Part shown: in pieces, positions 1-14,172 of the stretch
Position numbering within the stretch: position 1 is the first letter of the stretch
Layout of the letters: the number at the start of each line of letters is the position of its first letter
NCBI GenBank assembly: GCA_022578965.1
Contig: MU400580.1
Location: 124,001 to 188,000 of the forward strand
Reading direction: 5' to 3'
DNA length: 64,000 nt
Source of the DNA: Xylaria sp. FL1777
Taxonomy: Eukaryota > Ascomycota > Sordariomycetes > Xylariales > Xylariaceae
Notes under the pieces: model-generated
Told to the model about the DNA's origin: nothing
The model's database searches: none
The model's input: the letters and a program-made list of their open reading frames with translations, nothing else
Made by a program: the position numbers and the translations under genes

Positions 1-3000
1 TAAAAATATAGCTGTTTAAAACAATATAGCTATATTAATTATATATAAAACTTGCTTGTTGTTTATTTATATAATATTAATTATAACTTTATAATTAAAA
101 TTATAGTTATTTTTAATTGTAAACTTAAAACAACAAAATGTTTAATTATATAACTAGTAATAATAGCAGAACTTTTAGATTTTTTTTAAAGCAAAGCAAT
201 TAATATTATAGCTTGCATAACTAAGCATATTATATAGTTTTTTTGTATAAAAATATTTAAAGCATTTATAAAGCTTTTAAAGTTTTATTTTTATAAAGTA
301 TAAATTTGCTTTATATAAGCTAATATTAAAAAACAAGTGTTTTTATTTCTATATAACAAAAATAATCTTTTTGTTTTATTATATAATAACGTTTTTTGTG
401 TTATTAAAGTATGCTTTTAAATAGTTAGCATTTTTTAATAAAAATAAAAAAGAAGTAAAAATATTTAAAATATAGTATATAGTTATACTAAAAGCGTTTT
501 TTATTTATATAGTACTTATAGCATTTATAGTATTATTTTTGCTAAAACAAATATAAGCACTACTTAAAGTTTAATTAACTTTTATATAAAAATATATTTA
601 AAAGTATGTTTTTAATTAAGCTTTTTTTACTATTAAATAATTAAAAGCGCTAATATTTTAAAGTTTACTTTAGTAATTTATATAATAATAATTGTTTAAT
701 ATAAACTAATTATATAGCACTATTGTTTTATAGTTTTAAATGTTTTTTTTGTTATATAATAAAAAAATGCGCTATTTATTAAATATTAAGTAGTTTAATT
801 ATTAAGTTCTTTATTAATATTTTTAGTACTATTGTTTAACTTTAAATATTTTTTATATTTTGCTACGTACAAAAAAAATTCTTTTAAAGTAAGTTTTTAG
901 CTATAAATTATTTTATGCAAATTAAAGAATATATTTTTTATATAAGCTTTTTTTTAAAAAATATAACGTATTAACTAATAGCTTTTTTTTTAACAAACAA
1001 AGCATTTCTTGTTTATATAAAAGTTTTAATTTTTTTAGTTATAGCTTTAAAAATAGTTTAGCTATTTAATTAGTTAATTTAATAACTTTAGTATAAATTT
1101 AAATTATTAGTTTTTTATATAGCTATAGTTATATTTTTAGTCCGTAAAGTATAATTTATTGTTTTTTTGTACGAAAGTTTTTATTGTACTATTTAATGCT
1201 ATATATAAGTATATTTATAAGTTAGCAAAAAATCTTTTATATATAAGTTTTTAAAAAATTAATATTATAGCTAACTTTAATACATTTTAATATGTTTATA
1301 TAATGTTTATACTTAATTAAATTTTGCTTTAATAGCTAGCGCTAAACGTTTATTATACTTTTTTAAGCTTATTAAGCATTAATTTAAATATTTCGTGCAA
1401 AGCTAAATTTAAGTTTTTTTTTTTTATTTATATAAAAAAAACTATTATTTAGTTAGCTTAATACTAGCTATAGTTTATATTAGTATTAAAATAAATATTT
1501 ATTATATAATATATTTTATTTTATGTTTTGTTTAAACTAATGCAGTTAATAAAAAGTTTTTTATATAACCTTTTAAAATATATAAAAATATAGCATAATA
1601 TTAGTTTTTTATAATTTTGATTTATTAGTAAGCAGTAATAAATAAACAAGCTTTATTATATAATAAGTTATATAGCTTGCTTATATAGTTTTAGCTTAAG
1701 TTTTAACTTTTTTAAAAAGCAATATATTTATTAAAAGGTATAAATCTGTTTTATATAAACTTTATTAAAAGTAAGTTAAAAAACATGCTTTTAATAGCTA
1801 AATTTAATATTATATAAACATATGTTTTTTGCTTTAATGTTTGCAGTAAATAATATTAAACAAAGTATTTATATACTAGTTAAAAAATCAGTTTATAGCT
1901 TGCTTTTATTATATAAAAATTAAACAGCTTAAAAAAATTCTAGTATTTAATATTTAACTAAATTAATTATAGTTAATATTTATATTATTATGTTTAAAAT
2001 TATATATTAAAACTTAAGTTTTTAAAAAGTAGTTCAATATATAAATAGTTTAAAAAGTTTTAACTATTATACAAAAAAATATTTAGCTGTTAGCTTAATA
2101 TTAAAAATGTTACTAATAGTTAAATAATTATTATATAACAAATATTTAGTAGTTTTTTTAATTTTTTAATTATAAAGTTTTTATAAGCTATTTTTATAAG
2201 CTTTTAAATTATAGTTGTTTTTAACGTTAAATAAATTTTTTTTAATTTAAGGTTTTTAAGCAAAGCGCTTTATATGCTTTAATAAATTTTCTAAAAATAA
2301 TTTTTTGTTTATTTTTTAAAAGTTTTAGCAAACCTTTTTAAAAGTAGTCCAATAGTTTATAAAAATATAAATAATTAGTATAATAAAATACTAGCTTAAT
2401 ATTTAGCTTAATTTTAGTTGTATAGCTAAAATCAATTTTTTAGCTTTATATTTTAAAATTAATTTAAGTGTTTATTTATTGTGCGTTTATTAAAACGTTT
2501 TTAGCTAAGTTTTTATACGTAAAAATAACTAGCTTTAACTTTAAAAGCGTTATAAGCAGTTATTTGTTTTTTTAAAATATAATAAATTTAGCTAAATTAT
2601 ATAATATATTTAATTTTATATTTAAGTTATATAAATTGCTGTTTTGTTTTTATATAGCAATATAATTAATATATTGCTTAATGTTTATATAGCAATATAA
2701 TTAAAAAAATAGCAAAGTTGCTTGCTATTTTTTTTATTTTGTTTTTAATACTAATAAACAAAATAGAGCTTTTTTTAAATTCTTTACACTTAACTATAAC
2801 TTTATAAGTTTAAGCTTAATCATTAAATAATTAAAATTGCTAAAATTAGCGTAGCAACTTTTACTTACTAAATAAATTGCATTTTATCCGCGAAGTACAA
2901 ATATAACAAAAAACAAAAAAATAGTATTAAACAACTTATTTATTAAAAACATAACTAACGTACTATTAAAACTTACTAGCAATACAACTATAACGCAATA

Positions 3001-6000
3001 GCGTTTTAACAGAAAACGTAAAGCTAACAAACTTCTTAGTATGTAAAAAATAGTTAACAAAATTATAGAACTAGTACTACAGCTGCTAACAAAAAAAAAA
3101 ATAGCAAAAGGAATTTCTTTTTAAAGAAACGCAAAAAAAACGCAAATAGCGCACACGTTAAAAAAAGCTTAAAAAAGCTAGTAAAGCATAAAGCTTAACA
3201 ACAAAAACAACTTTAATATATTTATAACTTGCTATAATTTAAATGCTGCTATAAAAGCTAACTAAAAAAGCGTTAAAAATATTATTTAAAAGCTTTTTTA
3301 ATAAACCTTGTTAAACGTAAACATGCTAAAATTCTAAGCATAAATTGCAGCTTTATAGCTAGCTTGCAATAATAAAGCAATATTATTTAAGCAAAACAAA
3401 AAAGTGCTAATTAAAGTTAAAAAACAAGCTAATAATTTTAAAAACAAAACACTAGTTAATATTATTAAAGCAATAAATATAGCGCTTATAAGCAGTAATA
3501 TAATTGCTGCTAAAAAGCTATATAGCAAAAACATAATAATTACTTTTAAAAAAGCAGTGCTTTAAAAAGCTAAAAAAAAAAAGTAAATTATAAAAGCTTT
3601 TAAAAAAAAGTTAAAAATACAACAAAAAAAAATAACGCTAATAATAAAAAGCGTTTTAGCAAAACAAATTAAAGCAATATATTTAAACAAAAACTTATTG
3701 CAGCTACTACGCAGCAAACACCCTAAAGTTATAAAATATAAAAAAATGCTGTTTAAAAACGCAAAAACTAAATTTGCATTAATATTATTATATATAAGCA
3801 GCATTATAGCAGCTAAAACAATATACAAAAATAGCTTTTTATAAAAAGCTTAGCTATTTAACTATAAACCTTTTATTATAAAGCTTAAAGTTATATAGTG
3901 CTTTAATTGCTATAAATATAGTTATATAGCTAAATATTGCTGCAAAAACTTAAAGTATAACTATTGCTTAGCTTTAAAGCATTAAAAAAGTAAAAAAAGC
4001 TACTTAGTAAAAACGCAAAAAGCAAAGCAAAAATATATAAACTGCAAAAAAGCATACGTAGCATAAAATAAAGCTTGCTAAAAAAAAGTTAAATAAAAAA
4101 ACAAAGCAAAAGCAATATATATATTGCAACTTAAAAGCTTTTAAAGTACTAAAAAAGCAGCAATAATAAGCAAAAAAATAAATAAAAGTAGTTTAAAAAT
4201 ACTAACAATATTAGCATTTATAAAGCTAAATAAAAAAAAATCACTAGCAAAAAAATAGCAAACTAATAATACAAGCAAAAACTTATTCTTATTAACTTAA
4301 TAATATATAATATTGCTTTTTAAAACATTATAAAATTTAAAAACAATATAGTGCATACGCTATAAAACAACAGTTTTAATTATATAATAGTTTAAAAGCT
4401 AATAATTAATAAACATAACAACATATATTGCTTTAGTAATAATAGCTACTAAGTTATTTAATTAAAAAGCAAAACTATGCTATATATAAACAAAAAAATT
4501 GCAATAAAAATGCTAGCAAAAAACGCTAGTAAAAACTAAGCAAAAGTTATAATAAGTAGCAATAATTTAATAGTATTTCTATAGTTAATATATTTACTAA
4601 ATTAAAAAAAAACAATTTAACGTAGTTTAATTTAAAAAATACATAAAGCAAGTAAGCTAAAAAAACGCTATATATTTATAAGCAACTTTAACTTTTATTA
4701 CTTACTATAAAACTTAAAAAGCAAAAAAAGCCAAAAAGCAAATAAACTGCTTAAGTTTACTACATAATAAAACTTTATATTAGTTACTTTTTAAAAAAAA
4801 GTAACTAAAACAAAACACAAATAAAAAAGCTTAACAATAAACCTAGTATAAATATTTAATAACTTAGCTACTATTTACTAAAAGGACTTAAAGTAGCTAA
4901 GTTTTAATTATAAAGCATTAAAAGTTATAATTAATTTAAAAGCAGCTTTATAAAAATACTTAAAAAAAGCAAAAAAATAAAACTAGCTTAAATTAAACAA
5001 AAATAAAGCAGCTATAAAAATAAAAGCTATTATTACAAAAACGCACATGCTATATATACTTAGCGAACTAAATAATGCTTTTAACTTTTTAATTTAGCAA
5101 CTAATAAAAATAGCAAATAAAATAACGCTTAAAAAAACTATAAAAAAAAAATACTAAGTATTATCTTAGTAGTTCTTAAAAGTAGTTAAAACAGAAAAAA
5201 AGGCAAAACAAGCATACTACAAGTTTTAAAGCAAAAAAACTAAAGCAATATAGCAAGCTTTTAAAAAAAAAAAAAAAAGCCTTTAGCAACAAAGTAAAAA
5301 AAACGCAAAAATGCAGCTAAAAATAAGCACTTACAAAAGCATTTAAAAATTTCAAGTTATTATAAAGCTTAGCTAAATAAGCAAAGTTTGCTTACAAGCT
5401 AGCTTTAAAAGTTATTGCAATTTTATTACTAAAACAAACAAAAAATAAGCTGCCTTTTGCTAATACTTTTAAAAAAAAAACAGCTTTATTAACAAAACGC
5501 TTTTTTTTTGCACTACTAGTAAACCTATTTAATATACCTAAAAAAAACCTAACTTATAATAGCTACTAAAAGTTTATAATTAATATTAACACAAGAAAAA
5601 AAAACATAATATTATTAATATAGAAGTTAATGCTATAAAAAGCGCTAAAAAATAACTTATTACTTAATAGCTTTTTTAAAGCTTATAAACCTGCTTTAGC
5701 AAAAAAAATAACAATATTATACATTGCTAGCTTTTTACTAAAGTATTATTTAGTGCAATTTAGGCAAGCAAAAGTAATAATTATACTTAAACCTAAAAAG
5801 TCAAAAAAAACTAAAAAAACAGCTAAAAGGTAGCATTTTATTGCGCTTATTTATATAGTAAAAAAAGTACTAAAAAAAAAGCTATATTATTATATAACAA
5901 AAGTAATTAAGCAAGAAAGTTTTTTGCTAAACAATTAAATAAATAACAAATAAAACAGATTAATAAACATAGCTATTAAATTAGTTTTAAAAACAGTAAA

Positions 6001-7894
6001 AAAAGCAATTAGCAAAAAAAGCATAGCGTTTTTACTACAGCTAAACATTACAAAAGCTTTTAATACTATTAATAAAAAAAAAATAATATACATTTTATAA
6101 CAAAAAAGCTTTTTTTTTTAAATAGTTATATAAGTAAACTTTTTTATATTAAACTGCACAATATATTTTTGCTTTAATAAAACAGTATTTTAGCTAATAG
6201 CACTAAAAGCTAAAGTTCTTTAAAAGTTTCTGCTTTTATTTCTTTTTTTTTTTTTATATATTTTAATACTTTATAATAACTTTGCTATACATTAAAAGCT
6301 AATAATAGTTAGCTTTGCTAATAATACTAACTTTATTATAGCAAACCTAAATATAAAGCAAAACTATAAAGCTTTAAAAGTAGTATAAAAAACATATAAA
6401 AGCTAAGCAAAACAATATAAAATAAAGTTTGCACTATAAAAAAGCAAATTAATATACTTTTTTAGCAGTAAAATAGCGCTTATGCAAATAATATATCTTT
6501 TTAACGTAATAATATATCTAAAAAACAGCATAAGATTTTTAAAAGTATAGTTTAATAAAAATATAAAATAAAAAAAATACTTAGCAAAGCTTAAAAAAAA
6601 ACTAAGCATTTAGTTATATGTAGTAATTAAGCTACAAAACTTTATATAAAGCAGCAGTATAGCAAAAACAAAGCAAATATACGTTATAATAATATAAAGT
6701 ACTTTAGCTTATAATGCAGCAACTTAGCATAAAAACTTTAAAAAAAACAAAGCAAAAAGCATTGCTAACTTACTAATAGCAACTTAAAATAAGTGCTTTA
6801 AACATATAGCTAAAGCTTTTAAAGCAATTAAAATAAAACACTTAAAAACTAAAATAAAGATTTTTTTTATTAACTTATATTTTAGTAATAAAGCAATAAT
6901 TTGCAAGCATTATGCAAAAAGCTTAGCAGTTAAAAAGTTAATCTAAAAAACAACAAAAAAAATTAAAACTTTTATTTAAAACACAAAAGCTTAAAAAGCT
7001 AAAAACTAAATAAAAGGCAAGCTTATAAGCAATAGTAAAAGCATAGCTAAAAAAAATCTAATGCTAGCTTTAAACTTTTAGCAAAAAAAATAATTAAAAA
7101 AAAAAGAACTTAAAATTGCACTAAAAAAAAAATAAATAAGCAAATAAAGCTAAACTAAAACAAGCAGCAGCTATTTAATAATAGCTAAGCAAAAGCTTAA
7201 CAAAAATAAAGCTTTTAAAAAGTATAACAAATTATTAAAGCATAAAGCAGCTATAATAATGCAAATATACACTAAAAAAATAGAGCTAAAGGCATTCTTG
7301 CATAAAAAAAAAGTTTTAAGCTTTTTTACGCTTTTTTACGAATGCATAAAAAAAAAAAAAACCTTTTAGCATATAATTTTACGTTATAACTTACTAAAAA
7401 ACAAAAAAAAGCAACTATAAAAAAACTTCGCAGTTAAACTACTATAAACTAACAAAAACTTATAACTAGCTATAAAAAAACTTAAAGCTGCAAGTAATAT
7501 TGCAAAATAGCTACTTATTACTAATAGAATAGCAATATATAATAAAGCAGTTAAAATAAAAAGAAATAAAAAAAAAAAAAAAAGGCAGAAAATAGGAAAA
7601 AAACCAGCAAAAAAAGCAAAAGCGCTTCTTTAAAGGTCCTAAAAAACAAAAAAAAAGCTTTTATATGCTTCCTAAAAAAACAAAAGGTCTAAAAGCTTCA
7701 AAAAGAGTTCTTTTGCCTTTTAACCATTATTTTTTATTTAGCAAGCTAGTTAATAAAAACTAGTTATTATAAGGTAAAAAAACTTCGAAGTAGTAGCGTA
7801 AACATTATTGCATAAGGTTTTTATCTGGCTTTTTGTACAGTTTTACCTATAAATACACAAGTAAAAAAACCGCGCTACAAAGCAGCACAGCAAA

Positions 7895-7896
7895 TT

Positions 7897-7927
<31 letters not shown>
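7895..7927. repeat. (AAT)n microsatellite
   Basis: About ten AAT units lie just right of a small higher-GC patch (about 7780-7890), where + strand composition changes from A-rich to T-rich. Confidence 0.9.
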
Positions 7928-7929
<2 letters not shown>

Positions 7930-8306
7930 AATAAACAAGTTAAAAGTCTAATTTTTATACATAAATAAATTAAATTTTTTTTTTTTTTTTTATACGTGCT
8001 TACTTTAGCTAATTAAAAGAAGTAAACTAAACAATATATTTATACGTTAAAAAAAAAACAAGCATAATATAAAAAACAAATCTTTTTTTAATAAGTTAAA
8101 ATAAAAATATATTATATAACTTTATTATTACTTTAGCTAATTTATAGTTTATTGCAAATAAGTTAAAAGTATAAATATAACTATTAATTAGTATTAAATA
8201 AGCTTTATATAATTATACGTTTAATATATATGTATTAAAACAAAGTATAATAATTTTTGTATTATAAGCTGTTTATATTCTATATGTTTAAAAAAAAAAA
8301 AAGTTT

Positions 8307-8472
8307 GTACGAAGCAAAAGTTCTTCTTTATGTGTGAGAACTTTGCTAGTGTACGAGCTAAGCTAACACCGAGATTACCTCGGTTTATGCAATAGCTTTT
8401 GCACGGAGTGGTTTTTGTGTAAAACCTATTGTATGTACTATACATAAAAGTTACAACTAATAACCAGTTATT
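8307..8472. repeat. Cluster of five short hairpins in a less-mutated island
   Basis: Five inverted repeats follow one another: 8313-8324 with 8337-8347 (one bulged A, flanked by GTAC at 8307 and 8351); 8368-8373 with 8379-8384 (ACCGAG/CTCGGT, 5-base loop); 8390-8400 with 8421-8431 (one mismatch in 11); 8432-8437 with 8441-8446; and 8459-8464 with 8467-8472. G+C content is visibly higher than the surroundings. It ends a few bases before the left edge of the 4.8-kb repeat copy. No tRNA cloverleaf can be made. It may be a short MITE-like insertion or an element end. Confidence 0.5.
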
Positions 8473-8477
8473 CTAAC

Positions 8478-11400
8478 AATGCAAGCTATTAATTAAGCAC
8501 TTTAAAGTACCTTTTTAATATATAATAATAATATAACTTGTTTTTTTTAAGCAAATATAGTTTAAGTAGTTAGTTAAAATAAAATGAAATACTAGTAAGC
8601 TTTTTTTTTTATTTATTATGTTTATAAGTTCTTTTGTTTATAAAATAAAGCATTAGCTATTATATTTTTTTTTTTTAGCTAAAAAGCAATAAAAAAGTTA
8701 TATTTTAAAAACAAAACAGCTTAGCTAGCTTATTTAAAATTAAAGTATTATTTTTTTTTAAAATATTTTAATACTTAGTAATTAGTAATAACTAAAAAAA
8801 AGTTCTTATAAATGCTAATTAATTTAGCTTGCTATTTTTTTAAAGCTAAAATTATAGCTAATATTTTTTTATTGTAAATATTATAATTAAGTTTAGCGTT
8901 ATATATTATTTTAAAATAAAAAGCTATAAAATATTAAGTGTTTTTATAACGCTATAACATTATACTTACTGCTATATTATTTAACGCATTAGTTTTTATT
9001 TTTATAAATAAACTATAATTAAAGTGTTTAAAAGTAAGTATAAAAATTAAAGCTTTTTTTAGTTATTAAAATAACTTTTTATATTTTTTTGTTTATTTAA
9101 AAAAAATGTTCTTTTTAGTTAATTTATTTAATAATATTATTATTTGGCTATATTTTTTAACGAACTTATAATAAAAGTTATAAAAGCTTAAAAAAAACTA
9201 AACTTCTTTTACTATAATAAATAACTTTTAGTTTTAAACAACCTTTATTTTGCTAAGATTAACTTTTATACTTTTAGTATTAATAATATAGCTAAAAAAC
9301 TTTGTTTTAGTTATATAAAATTTTAACTTTTTAAGGTTAGCTTGTAAACTTATACTTTAAAATTAAGTAAGTATTTTTTAAACGTATATTTAGTGTTTTT
9401 TTAAGCTATTAAAGTAAATTAGAATATTGTTTATATAAGCGCTATAAAAATCGTTAAAATAATTAAATAAAGTATTATTAATATACTATTAAAATATAAA
9501 TAGTTTATTTATTAATTTAAACAGTAAAACATAATAATAATATAACTTATAATGTATATAAAACGTTATTAAGTTTTTATAACTAAAATATATATATATA
9601 TAGTAAAATGCTTGTTATATGTTTATTTTAGTAAAAATCTTTGCTTTAAATATTTAAAACAAAGTTTTTTTAATAAGTAATAAAAAGTATTTGTTTTTTT
9701 ATAATAGTTTATTAAGTTTATAATAGTTTACGCAAAAGCAAAAACCTCTGTTAGGTTTTTTAACAAATAAAACAAAAAATATAAATAATACATTATTTAG
9801 TTTTATAAATCTTTTGCGTAAATTATTAACTAAGTATATTTATATAGCTTTTAGCTCGTTTAATAATATTTTGTACAAAAAGAAGTATTGTATGTTTTCT
9901 TGTAATTTTTTACTAATAAACTTAATTTTATAGTTTATATTAAAAGAATTAAATAGCAAAATATTAAAATCTATTTTACTAAAAGTATACAATAAGTTAT
10001 AATACTTTTTAAATATAAGTTTTAAAGTTTTTTTTTTTAACTTTTTGTTTTTAAAATTAAAAAAGTTATTTTTTTTTTTTTTGTAATTCTTAATAAGCTT
10101 ATTAATTTAATAAATACTAAAAACTTATATTTTATTATAAAACTTATTTTTATAAACTATAGCTTTAAAAATAATTATATTAATATTAATAATATTTAGT
10201 AATTGTTTTTTATATTAATTTATATTATTATATTATATATAGTATAGCTTTTAAATATTAGTTTGCTAATAAAAAAAGTCTTTTTTGGCTTTAAGCTTTT
10301 TTTTAAGCTTACGTTTTGCTTTTTTTTTTTTTTAATATATAAGTTCAAAAAAAAAAAAAACAGCGTTTTATATAGTAATCTTTTTATTTTTTTAACGTTA
10401 GTAGCAACAAAATTATTTCTTTTTAAAATCTTAGTAACTTATATTTATTAGTTATTTTTTTTTGTAGCAAATTGCTGCTTTTTTCTTTTTTATAGCTTTT
10501 TTTCCATTTTATTATTTTGCTTATTAATATTTTGCTAATACTTTAAATATTGCAGCTAAATATTAGCTTTATTTATTGTAATATTTTGTTTAAAGTTACT
10601 TGTAAGTTTTAATAAAAGCAAAAAAATTAGCTTATATTTTTTATAATTAAGCAAAATATTATATATTTTAAACTATTTTTAACTAAAAATAATATTATAT
10701 TATATATTTAACATAAAAAAATATGTTTTAAAAAAAACATGCTTATATATCTTTAGATTTAGTATTAAAGCTTTTTTTATTGCTTGTTTATTTTTGCTGT
10801 TATAACTTATTATAAAGCAAAAAAAAACATTTATAACTATAAGTTATAAATATTTCAAGATTTTTTTATTAAAGCAAATATTTATAGCAGTATATAAGCT
10901 AGCTTTTATATTTTTAAAAAAATTAGCAGTTATTAAAAAAAGTTTATTATTACTTAAAATATAAGTATATAAAAAAGGTTTACTTTTAAAAAATCTATTT
11001 ATAATGTTTCTTTTTGTATATTTTTAGAATATTATTTTTAAATAAAAATTTAATATATTTAAAGTTACTTTTTTAAGTGCTTATTATTTAAGTTTTTTTG
11101 CTTAGCTAAAGCAAAAGCAAATAAAATTATTTTTTACTTAGTTATAATAATATTAATATAAGCTTTATAATTAATACTAGCAATAGTTTTAATAAAGCAG
11201 TTTTATATTATATAACTTATTTGCTTATAATAAAAGTATTTGCTTTTTAAAATAAGCTTTTGTATTTTTTTAAGCGTTATTTTAAACTTAAAAATAACTT
11301 TACTTTAAAAAGCTAAAGCTATGCAAAAAAAAGCAAAGCGTTTATTACTAGTAATAATTGCCGTTTTAATAGTTTTAGCTTGTTTTTTTGCTTTATATAT

Positions 11401-13278
11401 AATATTATGTTTTATATTACTAAAGTTAAATTAGTAAGCAATTTATATATAATATATAATGTAAGCATTAAAAGTTATGCTTAGCTTTAAATATTTAAAC
11501 AAAGTTTTATTATTTAGCTAAACAAACAATCTGTTTTTAAACTTTTTTTTTTATTTATTTTTAAGCAAGCAAACTTTACTAGCAAAGCAAACAAACTTAT
11601 TCTTAAAAGTAAAAAACTTATTAAAAAGCAAGTCTTTTATTTTATACTTTTTTTATGCTTTTTTAAATTTTTTAAAAGCATTAATGTTATAATAATTATT
11701 TTATAAATATATAAAAAAAACTTTAGCAGTACAAAATTAGTTAAAATGCATGTTTTTTAAATATAATTAAAAGTATTTTATAATATTACTACTAAGTTAA
11801 AATTTAATATTAGTTATTTTTGCAGCATTATTAGCAAACTAATCTTTGTTTATAATAAATTAATTTTTTATTTTGTAATACTAAACTTTAAACTTAACTT
11901 TGTTTTTTTTTTTGTTGTTATAAAAAGTAAATATTTATATTTTAATAAACTTACAAAATTCTTTTTTAATATAAACTAAAAATAACAATAATATATTATA
12001 TTAGTTTTTTTGCATTAAGTTAACTATTAATGCATTAAGTTTATTTACTTATGTTTAAAAATAGTTATGTTTTAATACTATTATTTTTAGCTTGTTTATT
12101 AAGCGTTCGTTAGTTTTTTGCAAATTACTAAAGTTTTTTTGCTTTTTATTACTGCTATATAGCTTATTATTAAAAGGTTTAAAAGCATTTAATTTTTTTT
12201 TTAGTATATTAATTTAGTTTTATATACTAATTTATATGTTAAATCTTATATTAATAAAAAGTTTTTTTTATTTAAGTAAGTTTAATACTTTATTTTTTTT
12301 TATTTGTAGCATTTTATACAAATTAAAAGCATGTTATGCATTAGTAATTATTATAATATTTTATAGCTTAAACTTTTGCTATAGTGCTTTAAAATAATTT
12401 AGCAAGCTTAAAAATCTGTTTTTATTTATAAGTTCTTTAAACATAAATATAGCTTTTTTTATTTCGTTTATAAATAAATTAAAAAAAAAAGCAAAATTAT
12501 TTCTTTTAATACACGTAGTTATATAGCTTTTAATAAGATTTCTAGCTTTTTTATTAAAATTATAACAATTATAAACGTACTAATTAAGTAAAAAAAAAAG
12601 TTTTTAAATTGCATGCTTAAATTAAATAGCTAAATATACTATATTATTAAAGTTTTCTTTATTTAGTATTATAATATAAGTATTAAAGTTATAAATAAAA
12701 AATATATTAAAAAATCGTTTATAAGCTTTTATATAAAATCTTTTTTTTATATAAAGCAAACTTTGTTTAATGTTATTAAATAAAAACTAAACTACTTTAT
12801 AAGCAGCTGCTTTAATTATAGCACATTTTTTTAGTAAGCATGCTATATTGCTAAAACAAAAAGTTCTAAGTTTACGTTTTAATAATTAGTTTAAGTTAAT
12901 AAAGTAACTTACTAATTAATTAATTAGTTTATTAAATTAAGAAAATATTTAGTAAAGTAGTTTTAAGTGCTTTAAAAAAAGTAATACTTAAATTATTATA
13001 CGTTAAGCTATTTTAAAAAACAAGGCTTTATTTAAAAAGCTAGATTTATATTAAAATTTAAATATAAAGAAAAAAAAAGCTATTTTATAAAGTAGTTTAT
13101 AAAAAGTAGCTAAATAGCTAAATTATAGTATATATAGCTAATAAGTAATTTATGCATCATTAAGTAGTTTATATATATATATAAACTAGCTTAACTATAT
13201 TAAAATATAACGCAGCTACATTTATTTAGCTATATTAAAACATGGGGCTATAAGGCCATTAGTTACTATATTATAACT
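8478..13278 (+). mobile_element. 5'-truncated second copy of the retrotransposon
   Basis: From GCAAGCTATTAATTAAGC at 8481 this runs parallel to 18006 onward with a constant offset of about 9525 bases, ending in an LTR (12994-13278). Differences between the copies are almost all C/T or G/A. The first 2 kb or so of the full-length element (5' LTR and leader) has no counterpart: left of 8478 lies a hairpin cluster and then A-rich sequence of other origin. No coding frame survives. Both copies are T-rich on the + strand. Confidence 0.7.
12994..13278 (+). repeat. Third LTR copy, end of the truncated element
   Basis: It matches the other two LTRs over the full 285 bp (TTATACGTTAAGCTA near the start; CATGGGGCTATAAGGCCAT near the end). 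It is heavily C-to-T and G-to-A mutated. It sits at the right end of the 8478-13278 copy, the same place the 3' LTR occupies in the full-length element. Confidence 0.75.
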
Positions 13279-14073
13279 TTAATACTTTAACTAGCTAAAA
13301 CTAAAAAAAAAAGATTAACTTTAAATAAAGCGTTTAATGCGTTTTAATTAAACTTTAAAAAAACAACTAGCAATAGTTATGCTGCTTTAATATGCTATTT
13401 TTGTTTTTTAGTTATATAACGCTTTTTTGCTTTAACTTGCTTAAGCTTTTTTAAACTACTTAAATTATAAGCTATAATAATAGCTATTTTTTTTTGCTAT
13501 AATTTTTTTTGTGCTTAAAACAGCAGATTTTTGCATTTATTTTTTTATGCTTTTTTATTAGCAAGTTTAATTTATTTTTTAGCTTTTTGTGCTAAAAAGT
13601 AAGCTGCTATATTTGCTTTAAAAATAAACTTTTAGCATTATAATTTGCTTGTTTAGCTGCAATATATTTAATATATTAATTAGAATTAAATTTTAACATT
13701 AAACATTTTGTATTATAACAATTATAGCAAAAACATAAAGCTATTTTAATTAATTTTAGTTTAATAAAAAAAAGCAAAGCAAAGTTTTGTTAAGCTTTTT
13801 GTTTAAAACGTAATAAGCAAGGTTTTTTAAAAACCTTACTAAATATAATAAGCATAAAGAACAAAAAACAAAAAATAAAAAAAGAAAACTTACAAAAAAG
13901 AAAATATAAAATTATTAAAATAACAATTATAAAAAAAGGAAAATAATATTATAAAATAGGCTAACTAAGCTAGTTAAAAAGCTAAATATAAAAAAAACAT
14001 GCATAAAAGAAGTTTTATTTATTAAAAAAATATATATTTAAACTATTATAAAGGTTTAATATATAAACTTAAT

Positions 14074-14172
14074 AAACTTAAGTGTTAAATTTATTAAGCT
14101 TTAAATTTAACAAACTTAAGCGTTAAGTTTATTAAGCTTTAAACTTAAAATAATATAGCATTAAGTTTATTA
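14074..14172. repeat. Short tandem repeat, unit about 38 bp
   Basis: AAACTTAAG(T/C)GTTAA followed by TTTATTAAGCTTTAAA occurs at 14074 and again at 14112, with a degenerate third unit from about 14141. Each unit is itself nearly palindromic. Confidence 0.6.

Noticed and set aside
7895..7927. CRISPR-like or centromeric array
   Set aside because: It is a plain AAT microsatellite without spacers, and no long satellite was seen.
8307..8472. tRNA or other known RNA gene
   Set aside because: Hairpins are present but no TTCGA-type T loop, anticodon arm or acceptor pairing could be assembled.
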